Assembly: GCF_014199445.1 (NCBI RefSeq)
Contig: NZ_JACIJS010000007.1
Location: 62,001-126,000, forward strand
Direction of reading: 5' to 3'
Source of the DNA: Rubricella aquisinus
GTDB lineage: Bacteria > Pseudomonadota > Alphaproteobacteria > Rhodobacterales > Rhodobacteraceae
DNA: 64,000 nt
Shown here piece after piece: positions 26,179 to 35,017 of the stretch (its first letter is position 1; each line of letters starts with the position of its first letter). The position numbers and the translations under genes are program-made. The notes under the pieces are model-generated. The model did not search any database. It saw only the letters and a list, made by a program, of their open reading frames with translations, and was not told the origin of the DNA.

Positions 26179-26694
26179 GTGAAAACAGAAAATATTCCGT
26201 CCAACCGGGCGCGGCACCCGGCACTTGATGGGTTCGACCGAAAAATCCTCGGCGCTTTGGTCGCTGATGCGGGGCAAAGTTATGCCCAGCTTGGCGCGCA
26301 GGTGGGGCTTTCGGCCCCTGCGGTGCATGAGCGCGTCAAACGCCTGCGCGCGGCGGGTCATATTCGCGGAACCCACGCCAATATCTCCCCCGAGGCGGCG
26401 GGAAAGCCGCTCTTGGCATTCGTGCATGTCGATACGGTCGGCTGGGGGAAAAGTGCGGCCCTTATGGCGATGGCGCGCCACCCGGAGATTGAGGAAATCC
26501 ATTCCGTCGCGGGCGATACTTGTATGCTTTTGAAGGTGCGCACGGCGGGGTCAGACGCGCTTGAACACCTGCTGGCACAACTTTATGCCTTGGATGAAGT
26601 CACTGCCACGCGCAGCTATATCGCGCTCACAAGCTATCTTGAACGGCCCGTTCAGGCGGAGGTGACGGAAGACTGGCCCAAGCCTTACGGCTGA
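26179..26694 (+). CDS. Lrp/AsnC family transcriptional regulator
   Basis: 171 residues. An N-terminal winged helix (LDGFDRKILGALVADAGQSYAQLGAQVGLSAPAVHERVKRLRAAG) is followed by an AsnC_trans_reg/RAM ligand domain. GTG 26179 has GAGGGG a few bases upstream; a GTG at 26125 would extend it by 18 codons. It is divergent from the MFS gene with a 56-base gap, so it probably controls that exporter in response to an amino acid-like ligand. This is inference from position. Confidence 0.86.
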   Translation: MKTENIPSNRARHPALDGFDRKILGALVADAGQSYAQLGAQVGLSAPAVHERVKRLRAAGHIRGTHANISPEAAGKPLLAFVHVDTVGWGKSAALMAMARHPEIEEIHSVAGDTCMLLKVRTAGSDALEHLLAQLYALDEVTATRSYIALTSYLERPVQAEVTEDWPKPYG

Positions 26695-26698
26695 CACA

Positions 26699-27430
26699 TC
26701 AATCGTCGTCGCCGCACTGCTCTTTCAGGGCGTCATGGTCATTGATCACGACCTGACGCGCGCCGTTCAGGGTGATGAGCCCCTCCTTTTTCAGCGCGCT
26801 GATCTGACGGCTCACCGTCTCGATCGTCAGGCCAAGATAGTCCGCGATGACTTCGCGGGTCACGGGCAGGGCAAAGGAAAAGCCATCCCCGACGGTATCC
26901 TTTTGCAGGGCGGCGCTGCGCCGGGCGAAGATCAACAAAACGCTGGAGATTTTCTCCCGTGCGGTTTTGCGGCCCAGCAGGGTCATCCATTCGCGTGCCG
27001 CGTCCAACTCGTCGAGGGTCATCGACAACAGCCTCCGCTCAATGGAGGGCGTGCGCGCGATCAGCTCTTCAAACGGTTTCTTGCGGAACGTGCAAAGCCG
27101 CAAATCGGTCGCGGCCACCACGTCATAGGGTGTGGTTGAGCGACCGGGGCGGCCAACGAAATCGGATGGAAACAGCATCCCGACCATCTGCCGCCGGCCA
27201 TCGGACAGGGTGCGGCTCAGGCTGGCCACGCCGTCAATCACGGAGCCAAGAAAGGTCAGGTCATCGCCCGCCCAGATAACGGTCTCTCCGGCAGCGAAAT
27301 TGCGGTAGGTTTTCATCGCATCGAGCGTGCCCAACTCGTCGGTCTCGCAATGGGCGCAGACCGCATTGTGGCGGATCGGGCAATCGGCGCAGTCCTGCTC
27401 GACCGTATTCAGCCTTGCATCAAATTTCAC
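26699..27430 (-). CDS. fnrL: FnrL-type oxygen-sensing Crp/Fnr regulator
   Basis: 243 residues. Cysteines 14, 17, 25 and 28 plus the central Cys113 provide the ligands expected for an oxygen-labile 4Fe-4S cluster. A cyclic-nucleotide-like beta roll and dimer helix follow, then the winged helix with ETVSRQ, whose Glu, Ser and Arg read TTGAT half-sites. The GTG start has GGAGG seven bases upstream. It should activate ccoNOQP and ccoGHIS, both of which have perfect FNR boxes, and a third box lies 28 bases ahead of its own start codon. Confidence 0.94.
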   Translation of the reverse strand: MKFDARLNTVEQDCADCPIRHNAVCAHCETDELGTLDAMKTYRNFAAGETVIWAGDDLTFLGSVIDGVASLSRTLSDGRRQMVGMLFPSDFVGRPGRSTTPYDVVAATDLRLCTFRKKPFEELIARTPSIERRLLSMTLDELDAAREWMTLLGRKTAREKISSVLLIFARRSAALQKDTVGDGFSFALPVTREVIADYLGLTIETVSRQISALKKEGLITLNGARQVVINDHDALKEQCGDDD

Positions 27431-27457
27431 AGTGCGCCTCCAATTCCGATCAAAAAA

Positions 27458-27471
27458 TTGATCCAGATCAA
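27458..27471. promoter_or_regulatory. FNR box directly ahead of fnrL
   Basis: TTGATCCAGATCAA is a perfect FNR consensus. It ends 28 bases before the fnrL GTG and just upstream of its Shine-Dalgarno, too close to act as a class II activator site for fnrL. It is better placed for autorepression, or for activating a transcript on the plus strand starting near 27506. Confidence 0.85.
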
Positions 27472-27831
27472 ATTACTCCATTTGATCGCAAAAGAAAACC
27501 ATATCGGTTCAGTGGTTTTTCCATTCGGGCTGCGGATAAGCGCAATTCATTGCATCTGCAATGAACCTTTTGCCGCAGTAGACCGTGGGGCTGACATAGG
27601 CCAGCCCCACGCCCCCTCCGCTTCGAACCCACGGCTGGCCACGCGTCAAGACCCACCTGCGCGCGCCACCACCGCCTCCTGACAATCGGCCAGAAGCCCC
27701 TTTTGCCGAAACGAAAGTTGATGCAGTGGCCTTCCAAGGTGGAAGCACGGTCACTGCCGGGCGGGGTTTAGGCGAAGTTGGCACTGTTGCACAGTCATGA
27801 CGCTGCGACAGATTTTTGGGGATTTGGAAAC

Positions 27832-27861
27832 AATCAAACCGGTTTGGAAATTTGATTTTTT
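27832..27861 (+). terminator. Possible weak plus-strand terminator
   Basis: AATCAAA (27832-27838) pairs with TTTGATT (27851-27857) and is followed by further T residues to 27861. The stem is AT-rich and contains AAACCGGTTT, so folding energy may be low. No annotated plus-strand gene ends here. Confidence 0.3.
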
Positions 27862-27891
27862 CGGTTAATTGACCCCGCGACAGTCGGACAA

Positions 27892-28344
27892 TTATTGCGA
27901 CCCGATCGCAGCTTCTGCCCGCTGGCGGGCAAGTGCTGAGTCCTGATCCGTGATTCCCAGCAGGTTGACCACCATCCGCAGCAATGCGTTTTCCTCATCC
28001 GCACGGTCGCCATCGGCCAGCGCTATGGACCACAGCGCCTCCGCAATGGCATCGCGGGTCTCATAGGGCACCGTGTCCTTGATCGTGCGGGTAAAGCGCA
28101 CGGTGTCGGGCGCCTGCGCCTCCAGCGTTTCGGCATCGGCGCGGATCGCGGCGGCGGCAGCGTCATCAAGCTCAAACCGGCGCTTGAGCACGCTGTCGAT
28201 CATCGCCACTTCCGAGGCCGCGTAATCGTGATCCGCCCGCGCAACACGGACCATGAGGGCTGCGAGCGCGAGTTTCTGATCCTCGGTGGACAGGGCAGAC
28301 GGCTCCGCCTCGCCCCTGAGCAATTTCAAAAGGTCAGCGAGCAT
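27892..28344 (-). CDS. TerB-family (tellurite resistance-like) protein
   Basis: 150 residues, all-helical, with the TerB/DUF533 pattern: LALAALMVRVARADHDYAASEVAMIDSVL near the N-terminus and the repeat-like AEALWSIALADGDRADEENALLRMVVNLLGI near the C-terminus. The acidic residues in these two helices bind metal in characterised TerB. Cellular role is unknown. Its start overlaps the gpt stop by one base, so it is the second gene of a gpt-terB pair. Confidence 0.82.
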   Translation of the reverse strand: MLADLLKLLRGEAEPSALSTEDQKLALAALMVRVARADHDYAASEVAMIDSVLKRRFELDDAAAAAIRADAETLEAQAPDTVRFTRTIKDTVPYETRDAIAEALWSIALADGDRADEENALLRMVVNLLGITDQDSALARQRAEAAIGSQ

Positions 28345-28844
28345 CAGTCGCGGCCCCGGTAGGGCTGCACATATTGCAATGCCATGTCCCAGGGGAAGAA
28401 AATCCAGGTGTCCTGGCTCACTTCGGTGATGAAGGTATCAACCTGCGCGTTGCCTTTGGGCTTGGCATAAACAGTGGCGAAATGCGCGTTGGGATACATG
28501 GAGCGGACCAGTTCCAGCGTTTTGCCGCTATCGACCAAATCGTCGATCACCAGAATGCCAGTGCCATCGCCCATCATCGCCGCATCCGGGGCCTTGAGCA
28601 CCTGCGCTTCTGCCTGTTCCTGATGGTCATAGCTTTTGACGGAGATCGTATCGACCGTGCGGATATCAAGCTCGCGTGCCACGATCATTGCAGGGGCCAT
28701 GCCGCCGCGCGTGATCGCGACAATGGCGCGCCACGCGCCGTCATCCGGCCCCTTCCCGTCAAGACGCCACGCAAGCGCACGGCTGTCGCGGTGAATTTGG
28801 TCCCATGAGACGTGAAAACCCTTTTCGTGGGGGAGTTTATCCAT
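28344..28844 (-). CDS. gpt: Xanthine-guanine phosphoribosyltransferase
   Basis: 166 residues. The PRPP-binding motif [13 protein letters not shown] and the PPi-loop region [17 protein letters not shown] identify a type I phosphoribosyltransferase; the WIFFPWD segment near the C-terminus is the Gpt purine-binding tail. It salvages guanine and xanthine to GMP and XMP. It follows fabI after three bases and precedes the TerB-like gene. Confidence 0.93.
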   Translation of the reverse strand: MDKLPHEKGFHVSWDQIHRDSRALAWRLDGKGPDDGAWRAIVAITRGGMAPAMIVARELDIRTVDTISVKSYDHQEQAEAQVLKAPDAAMMGDGTGILVIDDLVDSGKTLELVRSMYPNAHFATVYAKPKGNAQVDTFITEVSQDTWIFFPWDMALQYVQPYRGRD

Positions 28845-28847
28845 GGC

Positions 28848-29672
28848 TTATTTCCTCCCCGTCACAACGTCGATATCCGGCGCGTCCTCTGCCTTCATGC
28901 CGACAACATGATAGCCCGCATCGACATGCAGGTTTTCGCCTGTCACGCCGCTCGACAGATCGGACAGGAGGAACAGGCCCGACCGGCCCACATCGTCCTG
29001 CGTCACGTTGCGGCGCAGCGGGGAGTTCAACTCGTTCCATTTCATGATGTAGCGGAAATCCCCGATGCCGGAGGCGGCGAGGGTTTTCATCGGGCCTGCA
29101 CTCAGCGCGTTCACACGCACGCCATTCGGGCCGCAATCCATCGCGAGGTATTTGACGGATGCCTCAAGTGCGGCCTTCACCGCGCCCATCACGTTGTAAT
29201 GGGGCATCACCTTCTCCGCGCCATAATAGGTCAGCGTCACGCAAGAGCCGCCATCGGTCATCAGCGGCTCTGCCCGGCGCACGGCATCGGTGAAGGAATA
29301 GGCAGAGATCACCATGGATTGCGCGAAATTGCCTGCGGTCGTGTTATCGACATAACGGCCGCGCAATTCGTTCTTGTCCGAAAAGCCGACGGCGTGCAGC
29401 AGGAAGTCAAGCTTGCCCCATTTCTCCTTGATGGTCTGAAACAGCGCGTCCATGGATGCCTCATCGGTCACGTCGCAGGGCAACACCATGTCCGAGCCGA
29501 CAGAGGCCGCCAAAGGCTCGACCCGCTTTTTCAGCGCATCCCCCTGATAGGTCATCGCGATGTCCGCGCCTGCATCCGCGCAATGCTTGGCAATCGCCCA
29601 GCCGATGGATTTGTCATTGGCAACGCCCATAATCAGGCCGCGTTTTCCTGCCATAAGACCGCTGATATTCAT
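28848..29672 (-). CDS. fabI: Enoyl-[acyl-carrier-protein] reductase (NADH)
   Basis: 274 residues, SDR fold with the FabI cofactor motif GVANDKSIGWAIAKHCADAGA and the active-site Tyr-x6-Lys as YNVMGAVK within YYGAEKVMPHYNVMGAVKAALEAS. It performs the last reduction of each fatty-acid elongation cycle. The upstream gap to pdxH (336 bases) contains an inverted-repeat pair. gpt follows three bases after its stop. Confidence 0.96.
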   Translation of the reverse strand: MNISGLMAGKRGLIMGVANDKSIGWAIAKHCADAGADIAMTYQGDALKKRVEPLAASVGSDMVLPCDVTDEASMDALFQTIKEKWGKLDFLLHAVGFSDKNELRGRYVDNTTAGNFAQSMVISAYSFTDAVRRAEPLMTDGGSCVTLTYYGAEKVMPHYNVMGAVKAALEASVKYLAMDCGPNGVRVNALSAGPMKTLAASGIGDFRYIMKWNELNSPLRRNVTQDDVGRSGLFLLSDLSSGVTGENLHVDAGYHVVGMKAEDAPDIDVVTGRK

Positions 29673-30008
29673 GGGGCATGGTTCCTTTTGTTCGTGCTTG
29701 GCACCTTAGGGTAGGGATGTACGGCACATTTGGCGCTGCATCAAGAATGCCTGTCCGAAAAGGGACCGGAATCAAGGCGAAGCCGCCGGTCCAGCGGTCG
29801 CCCGCCCCCCGGGCGGCCGCTTTTGCAACGGATCCAATCAGCGGGTCCGCCCGGCGCTGGTTGCGCTATAAATCGCGAAGCGTCTTCGTCCGGGCGGCCT
29901 CCCGCAGGCGACCGCTGGACCTATCTTGTACGCGTTTCGTCATCATCCCATCTTGCACAAGCACCGAACAACACTACCCTGCGCGGCGAAGCAATACTGG
30001 GGGACGAC
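29673..30008. other. Divergent fabI-pdxH gap with an inverted-repeat pair
   Basis: No gene is convincing in these 336 bases. They hold the promoters of fabI (minus) and pdxH (plus) and the 18-base inverted arms listed separately. I do not see clear -35/-10 boxes. Confidence 0.6.
29788..29921. repeat. Inverted repeat with 18-base arms upstream of pdxH
   Basis: GGTCCAGCGGTCGCCCGC (29788-29805) is the reverse complement of GCAGGCGACCGCTGGACC (29904-29921) except for one base. GGGCGGCC also occurs just inside both arms in direct orientation. The 98-base core contains no gene. The layout suggests a small mobile or regulatory element; I see no other copy in this window. Confidence 0.7.
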
Positions 30009-30626
30009 ATGGCTGATCAGGCGAAACGAGACGGCATTTTCGCGGGCGACGATCCGTTTGCATTGGCGCAAGCTTGGCTTGCGGAGGCGACCAAGACCGA
30101 ACCGAACGACCCCAACGCCATCGCGCTTGCGACGGTGGACGCGACCGGGTTGCCCAATGTGCGGATGGTCTTGCTCAAGGAAATTGAGGCAAACGCCTTT
30201 GTTTTCTATACCAATTACACCTCCCAAAAGGGGCAGGAGATCGAGGGCGCGGGGAAGGCCGCCTTTGTGATGCACTGGAAATCGCTGCATCGTCAGATCC
30301 GCGTGCGCGGGCCGGTGATGCGGGAGGACGGGCCGCAGGCGGATGCTTATTACGCCTCTCGCGGCCTGCAATCGCGGTTGGGCGCATGGGCGTCGCAGCA
30401 GTCGCAGCCTCTGGCGTCCCGCGCGCATCTTTTGGCGGAAGTGGCCAAGATCACCGCGACCAAGGGGCCAAATCCGAAACGTCCGCCATTTTGGGGCGGC
30501 TACCGGATCAAACCCTTGGAGATTGAGTTCTGGGCCGATGGTCCGGCGCGGCTCCATGATCGGTTTCGCTGGACACGCCCGACAGTTAATGACACCGAGT
30601 GGAGCATTACCCGCTTGAATCCGTAA
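30009..30626 (+). CDS. pdxH: Pyridoxamine 5'-phosphate oxidase
   Basis: 205 residues. It contains [28 protein letters not shown] (FMN and phosphate binding), the VRGPVMRE segment, WASQQSQPL, and the C-terminal [10 protein letters not shown] active-site motif of PdxH. It oxidises pyridoxamine/pyridoxine phosphate to pyridoxal phosphate. ATG 30009 gives the normal length; the longer open frame upstream runs through the inverted repeat. The SDR gene follows after 45 bases. Confidence 0.95.
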   Translation: MADQAKRDGIFAGDDPFALAQAWLAEATKTEPNDPNAIALATVDATGLPNVRMVLLKEIEANAFVFYTNYTSQKGQEIEGAGKAAFVMHWKSLHRQIRVRGPVMREDGPQADAYYASRGLQSRLGAWASQQSQPLASRAHLLAEVAKITATKGPNPKRPPFWGGYRIKPLEIEFWADGPARLHDRFRWTRPTVNDTEWSITRLNP

Positions 30627-30671
30627 TCCCGATTGATATGGTCGGGTAAACCAAACCCAAAAGGTGACCCC

Positions 30672-31406
30672 ATGCCCGACCGCAAGACATTGCTGCTGAC
30701 CGGTGCCAGCCGTGGCATTGGCCACGCGACCGTCAAACGGTTCTCCTCTGCGGGGTGGCGGGTCATCACCTGTTCGCGCCACGCCTTTCCCGAGGATTGC
30801 CCATGGGAAGCGGGGGAGGAGGATCATATTCAGGTGGACCTCTCCGATCCTGAAAGCACGATCCATGCCGTCGATGAGATCAAGCGGCGGCTCAAGGGGG
30901 GGCGGCTTGAGGCGCTGGTGAACAATGCTGGCATCTCCCCCAAAGGGCCGGAGGGCCAGCGGCTCAACACATTTGACACCGATCTGCGCACATGGGGGCA
31001 TGTGTTCAACGTGAACCTGTTTGGCCCGGTGGTGCTGGCGCGCGGATTGCTTGAGGAATTGCAAAAGGCACATGGCGCGATTGTCAACGTCACCTCGATT
31101 GCGGGCGCGCGCGTTCATCCGTTTGCCGGGGCGGCTTATGCGACGTCAAAAGCGGCCCTTGCCGCGTTGACCCGCGAAATGGCGCATGATTTCGGGCCGT
31201 TCGGCGTGCGCGTGAACGCCATCGCCCCGGGAGAGATCGAAACGGCGATCCTGTCTCCCGGTACGGATAAACTGGCCGAAACTTTGCCGCTGCGCCGCCT
31301 TGGCACGCCCGAAGAAGTCGCCCGAACGATTTATTATCTGTGCACACCGGAAAGCAGCTATATCACTGGTGTGGAGATCGAGATCAATGGCGGGCAGCAC
31401 GTCTGA
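30672..31406 (+). CDS. SDR family oxidoreductase
   Basis: 244 residues, classical short-chain dehydrogenase with cofactor motif TGASRGIG, the NNAG block (VNNAGISPKG), catalytic Ser (NVTSIAG) and YATSK. ATG 30672 follows AAAAGGTGA. Substrate unknown; it is co-directional with pdxH and probably in the same transcript. It is convergent with the lipoprotein gene five bases away. Confidence 0.88.
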   Translation: MPDRKTLLLTGASRGIGHATVKRFSSAGWRVITCSRHAFPEDCPWEAGEEDHIQVDLSDPESTIHAVDEIKRRLKGGRLEALVNNAGISPKGPEGQRLNTFDTDLRTWGHVFNVNLFGPVVLARGLLEELQKAHGAIVNVTSIAGARVHPFAGAAYATSKAALAALTREMAHDFGPFGVRVNAIAPGEIETAILSPGTDKLAETLPLRRLGTPEEVARTIYYLCTPESSYITGVEIEINGGQHV

Positions 31407-31411
31407 CCCGA

Positions 31412-32239
31412 TCAGGGGCCAAGGCTGATGCGGATTTGCCCGTCCTCGGTATTGAGGGTGATGACCTCGATATAGCGCCCCCGCGACAGGCCGGAGCGAT
31501 CGGTTGTCCCGCTTGCCTCGGATCCGTCGGGGAAGGTCGCGGTGACGCCCGCGCCGTCCTGATATTCCAATAACATTTCCGGCCCCTGTGGTCCGGTCAG
31601 GACAAAGCCAAGGGTTCCATCCTCCGCCACCGTTTCGCGCGCGAGATAGCGCAAGGGATCAAGCCGCCCATTGCGGAACAGGCGGGCAGGGTAGTCGCGG
31701 ACATAATCGAATGCCTCCAGCGACGTGCGCAGCAAATCGCCCTGCGCCAGCACCTCGCAGCCGCAATCGGCCTCGCTGTCCCGTTGCGCCAGCTTTTCGT
31801 GACAGATTGTGAGTGCCGCTTCGACCGCATCCTGAAGTGCCGCACCCGGCCCCTTGATCTGTAGCTGAACGCTGACGGGGCAGCTTTCGGCGGGCGTTGC
31901 GCGCACCAGCGCCTTTGCCCCGTCAGCGAGCAGATAGGATTGCCCCTCGGGCGACTCGAACAGGAACGGCACCTGCCGGATCGACACGCGGTCGGTGTCG
32001 CGCCGCGTGGCAAGGTCCATCAGGGAGGGTCGCGTCGCCGCCTGCGCCACATCCGCGATCATATCCGGATCATCCGAGACCAACGCCCCGCGCGCATCCG
32101 CGATATAGAGCCGATAGGCCGGATCAAACAGCGCGGCGGGGTCTGCCGGGCGCTCCAGCGGGCGGCGATCATTTTGAACCGGCGCACAGGCCACGACAAC
32201 AAAACAACAACTACACAACAGGAACTGGGATATTTTCAT
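31412..32239 (-). CDS. Lipoprotein of unknown function
   Basis: 275 residues. The signal peptide MKISQFLLCSCCFVVVAC ends in a lipobox, so the protein should be anchored to a membrane through a lipidated Cys. The mature part contains a cluster CGCEVLAQGD and a beta-rich C-terminus. I recognise no characterised family. The start at 32239 is chosen for the lipobox signal. Confidence 0.7.
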   Translation of the reverse strand: MKISQFLLCSCCFVVVACAPVQNDRRPLERPADPAALFDPAYRLYIADARGALVSDDPDMIADVAQAATRPSLMDLATRRDTDRVSIRQVPFLFESPEGQSYLLADGAKALVRATPAESCPVSVQLQIKGPGAALQDAVEAALTICHEKLAQRDSEADCGCEVLAQGDLLRTSLEAFDYVRDYPARLFRNGRLDPLRYLARETVAEDGTLGFVLTGPQGPEMLLEYQDGAGVTATFPDGSEASGTTDRSGLSRGRYIEVITLNTEDGQIRISLGP

Positions 32240-32385
32240 CGGCAGATACTCGCCTAATTCCAATGCTTTTTCTTTTTCACGGTTCTGCCGTTCAAAATGA
32301 CGCTAGGTCAGCCTGAGCCTCTCTTGTTCATTCTGAAAGCATACCTTTATTTAGTCCATTCTGAGGAGTAGCGCATCGGGGGTTT

Positions 32386-32895
32386 GTGCGAGTGTTGAGC
32401 GGTCGGGTAAAGTGGTACGACCCACAGCGGGGATTTGGGTTTATCCTGTCAGATACGGGTGAAGGCGACATTATGGTGCATGCCAATGTTGTCAAGGCGC
32501 AGGGGTTGCCGCCGCTTGTGACGGGTCAGCAAATCGAAGTTGTGGTCGAACGGACGGATCGGGGCCTTTTGGCCACCGAAATCCTGTCGGCAGAGGTCAT
32601 CGAGCAGGAAGAAGAGGATCACCTCGTTCCCGCGTTGACCGAGGAGCAACGCGCGGCCCTGTTGCCCGCGCGCGTCAAATGGTTTGACCGGGTCAAGGGC
32701 TTTGGCTTCATCAATGTGTTCGGGGAGCCGCAGGATGTGTTTCTGCATATGGAAACCTTGCGCGAAAATGGCCATGATGAGGTGCAGCAGGGTGATGCGC
32801 TTGCCGTGCTGATCGGAGATGGGCCGAAAGGGCCAATCGTGACATTGGCACGGGCATGGGATGACGCACATGGGCAGGACGATATCGACAATTAA
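32386..32895 (+). CDS. Double cold-shock-domain protein (CspA family)
   Basis: 169 residues with two cold-shock domains: [18 protein letters not shown] (RNP1-like) near residues 6-23 and [20 protein letters not shown] plus DVFLHMETL (RNP2-like) in the second half. Such tandem-CSD proteins occur in alphaproteobacteria and bind single-stranded nucleic acid. The GTG at 32386 is the most upstream fitting start. Its 3' end overlaps the DUF192 gene by 35 bases in another frame. Confidence 0.9.
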   Translation: MRVLSGRVKWYDPQRGFGFILSDTGEGDIMVHANVVKAQGLPPLVTGQQIEVVVERTDRGLLATEILSAEVIEQEEEDHLVPALTEEQRAALLPARVKWFDRVKGFGFINVFGEPQDVFLHMETLRENGHDEVQQGDALAVLIGDGPKGPIVTLARAWDDAHGQDDIDN

Positions 32896-33355
32896 GGGCG
32901 CGGGGCTTGCGGCTCTTTTAAGCGTACTGGCCGCACCCGCCGCCGCGACCTGCCAGATGGAGCGGGTCGATGTGCGATCCGGTGCCACTGTCGTGGCCTT
33001 CGATATCGAGATCGCGGATGAGCCGGACGAGCGGTCTCAGGGTCTGATGTTCCGCACTGAAATGGGCGCGTTTGAAGGGATGCTCTTTATCTATGAGCGG
33101 CCCCAGCCGGTTTCGTTTTGGATGCGCAACACGCTGATCCCGCTTGATATGCTGTTTGTCGATCAGCATGGCGTGGTGCAGCGCATCCATGAAAACGCCA
33201 TTCCGCTCGATGAGACGAGCATTCCCGGTGGCGATGACATTCTTGCCGTTCTGGAAATCAACGGTGGCATGAGCACAATGCTGGGGTTGGAGGAGGGGGC
33301 CGTGATGCGCCATCCCGCCTTTGCCGCCAATGATCCGGCCTGGCCCTGCGATTAG
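32861..33355 (+). CDS. DUF192 family exported protein
   Basis: 164 residues with a signal peptide ([18 protein letters not shown]). The core matches DUF192: [39 protein letters not shown] and ILEINGG-type ending. Function unknown. The ATG at 32861 or 32870 lies inside the preceding cold-shock gene, implying translational coupling. tRNA-Pro follows. Confidence 0.88.
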   Translation: MTHMGRTISTIKGAGLAALLSVLAAPAAATCQMERVDVRSGATVVAFDIEIADEPDERSQGLMFRTEMGAFEGMLFIYERPQPVSFWMRNTLIPLDMLFVDQHGVVQRIHENAIPLDETSIPGGDDILAVLEINGGMSTMLGLEEGAVMRHPAFAANDPAWPCD

Positions 33356-33398
33356 GGTCTTTCCATCTTGAACAGAGCGCGCTACACCGCGCGACAGT

Positions 33399-33475
33399 CG
33401 GGGCGTAGCGCAGCCTGGTAGCGCGGCGGTTTTGGGAACCGTAGGTCGTAGGTTCGAATCCTATCGCCCCGACCA
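33399..33475 (+). tRNA. tRNA-Pro (UGG)
   Basis: 77 bases folding as a normal cloverleaf: acceptor CGGGGCG pairs with CGCCCCG, the anticodon loop reads TTTGGGA with anticodon TGG, the T-loop is GTTCGAATC, and the 3' CCA is encoded. It lies 43 bases after the DUF192 stop, possibly with its own promoter. Confidence 0.97.
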
Positions 33476-33495
33476 TCTTCCTTCAAAGATCAGGA

Positions 33496-34020
33496 TCAGC
33501 GTCGTTGGGCGTTGTACCATGCCAGCGCCTGAGGCTCGATCCGTGCGACAAAAGGGTCTTTGGCATCCATGTAGTCGTCCCATGACGCGCCACCGGCTTC
33601 GGTAATCCGGCGTTTCAGGTCGGAATAGGCGCGGGCGATATCCGCATGGGCGCGCAGGTAATCGCGAAACGCCAGATGGCGCGCGACATGGGGAGAGCGT
33701 GCTTCGAACATATGCAGGTGATGGCTGCGCCGCCCCACCGCATCGGATTTGCGGAAATAACGCCGCCCGTCGATCCCGTAGCTGCCCATGACCTCATATC
33801 CCAGCCGCGTCATCGTCTCCGCCCGCGCATCAAGCTGCGCGAGCGAGGGAACCTCGCCCAAAAGGTCGATGATCGGTTTGGCATGGATACCCGCAATCGC
33901 AGTGCTGCCAATATGGTGCAGGACAAGCGGAAGCGGGGCAAGCGCGCGGATCAGTGATGCGGCCTCAATGGCGAACGCGTCCGCCCAACTTGGATCATGG
34001 GGCAGAACCCGGACCGGCAT
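33496..34020 (-). CDS. GrpB family (UPF0157) nucleotidyltransferase-like protein
   Basis: 174 residues. VLHHIGSTAIAGIHAKPIIDLL is the GrpB signature, a nucleotidyltransferase-fold motif with GS and paired acidic positions. LAFRDYLRAHADIARAYSDLKRRI and the following KDPFV complete the family pattern. Function unknown. It starts 13 bases after the stop of the GlxA-type regulator and is probably co-transcribed with it. Confidence 0.85.
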   Translation of the reverse strand: MPVRVLPHDPSWADAFAIEAASLIRALAPLPLVLHHIGSTAIAGIHAKPIIDLLGEVPSLAQLDARAETMTRLGYEVMGSYGIDGRRYFRKSDAVGRRSHHLHMFEARSPHVARHLAFRDYLRAHADIARAYSDLKRRITEAGGASWDDYMDAKDPFVARIEPQALAWYNAQRR

Positions 34021-34033
34021 GGCGCGCCGCGTC

Positions 34034-35017
34034 CTAGCTGCCGCCTTGTGCATTGGCCCGTGTGCCCCGCTCGCGGTAAGGGGTCGTCTCGAAATGCGCG
34101 CGGTAGCATTTGGAGAAATGCGAGGGCGACGTGAACCCACAGGCCAGTGCGACGTTGATCACCGACATATCGGTTTGCAACAGCAGGTTTCGCGCCTTTT
34201 GCAGGCGCAATTCCATGTAATACCGCTTGGGCGACCGGTTGAGATAGCGGCGGAACAGCCGTTCTAGCTGTCGTGTGGACATGCCCACGTCACTGGCGAG
34301 CGCGGAGGGGGAGACAGGCTCTTCAATGTTGTGCTCCATCGCCTGAATGACGGCAGCCAGTTTCGGGTGGCGCACGCCGATCCGTGTGGGGATCGACAGG
34401 CGCTGGCTGTAACTTTCGGTCCGCACGGTCGTGTAGATCATCTGATCGGCGACCTTCCCCGCGATCTCTGGCCCGTGCTGATCGGAAATGAGCTTGAGCA
34501 TCAAATCGGCAGAGGCGGAGCCGCCCGCAGACGACATGCGGTTGCCATCAATCACATAGATCGCTTGGGTCAGCTCAACCTCGGGGAAATCCTCCTCGAA
34601 ACTGTCGCGATTGTCCCAATGGATCGTGCATTTCTTCCCATCCAGCAGCCCCGCGCGCGCAAGGATGTAGGTTGCGTTGCACAGCGCGCCGATGGTGATG
34701 CCCTTGCGCCCTTCCCGCCGCAGCCATGTCAGCAGCGGCTTGGTGGTGGCGTCCTGCACATCAATACCCGAGCAGACCATGAGGATTTCGTCACGATTAA
34801 TATCGTCAAACCCCATATCCACCTGCGTCACTGTCCCGTTGGAGCAGGCGATGGAGTCGCCGCCCTCACAGGCCAGCCGCCATTTATAGACCTCCCGACC
34901 AAGGGTGAAATTGGTCAGCCGCAGCGGCTCGATCGCGCAGGCATAGGACAGAAGCGAGTAATTCTTCGTGAGTGCAAACACAAAAGTTTGCACTTCATTC
35001 TGTCGTGGCGGTGGCAT
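34034..35017 (-). CDS. GlxA family AraC-type transcriptional regulator
   Basis: 327 residues. An N-terminal DJ-1/PfpI-like domain (about 10-190, with GALCNATYILARAGLLDGKKCTIHW) is followed by an AraC double helix-turn-helix (VSPSALASDVGMSTRQLERLFRRYLN and VINVALACGFTSPSHFSKCYRAHF). In relatives such as GbdR this architecture senses glycine-betaine or amino-acid-derived ligands. A dimethylglycine/sarcosine dehydrogenase-like gene lies 18 kb away, but I cannot link them. ATG 35017; the frame is open upstream. Confidence 0.88.
   Translation of the reverse strand: MPPPRQNEVQTFVFALTKNYSLLSYACAIEPLRLTNFTLGREVYKWRLACEGGDSIACSNGTVTQVDMGFDDINRDEILMVCSGIDVQDATTKPLLTWLRREGRKGITIGALCNATYILARAGLLDGKKCTIHWDNRDSFEEDFPEVELTQAIYVIDGNRMSSAGGSASADLMLKLISDQHGPEIAGKVADQMIYTTVRTESYSQRLSIPTRIGVRHPKLAAVIQAMEHNIEEPVSPSALASDVGMSTRQLERLFRRYLNRSPKRYYMELRLQKARNLLLQTDMSVINVALACGFTSPSHFSKCYRAHFETTPYRERGTRANAQGGS

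Larger units (their letters stand above)
27431..27891. other. 461-base gap upstream of fnrL with FNR box, hairpins and a terminator-like end
   Basis: I see no protein-like frame. The gap contains the FNR box at 27458-27471, a perfect palindrome TTCATTGC-ATCT-GCAATGAA (27546-27565), a nine-base stem GTGGGGCTG/CAGCCCCAC (27585-27610), a small ACTGT/ACAGT stem near 27783-27795, and an AT-rich stem followed by a T-run (27832-27861). This could be only the fnrL control region, or it could encode a plus-strand RNA. Confidence 0.55.

Noticed and set aside
27350-27737. Open frames on both strands in the gap upstream of fnrL
   Set aside because: Low-complexity or biased translations, no ribosome-binding sites, and overlap with the FNR box and hairpins.
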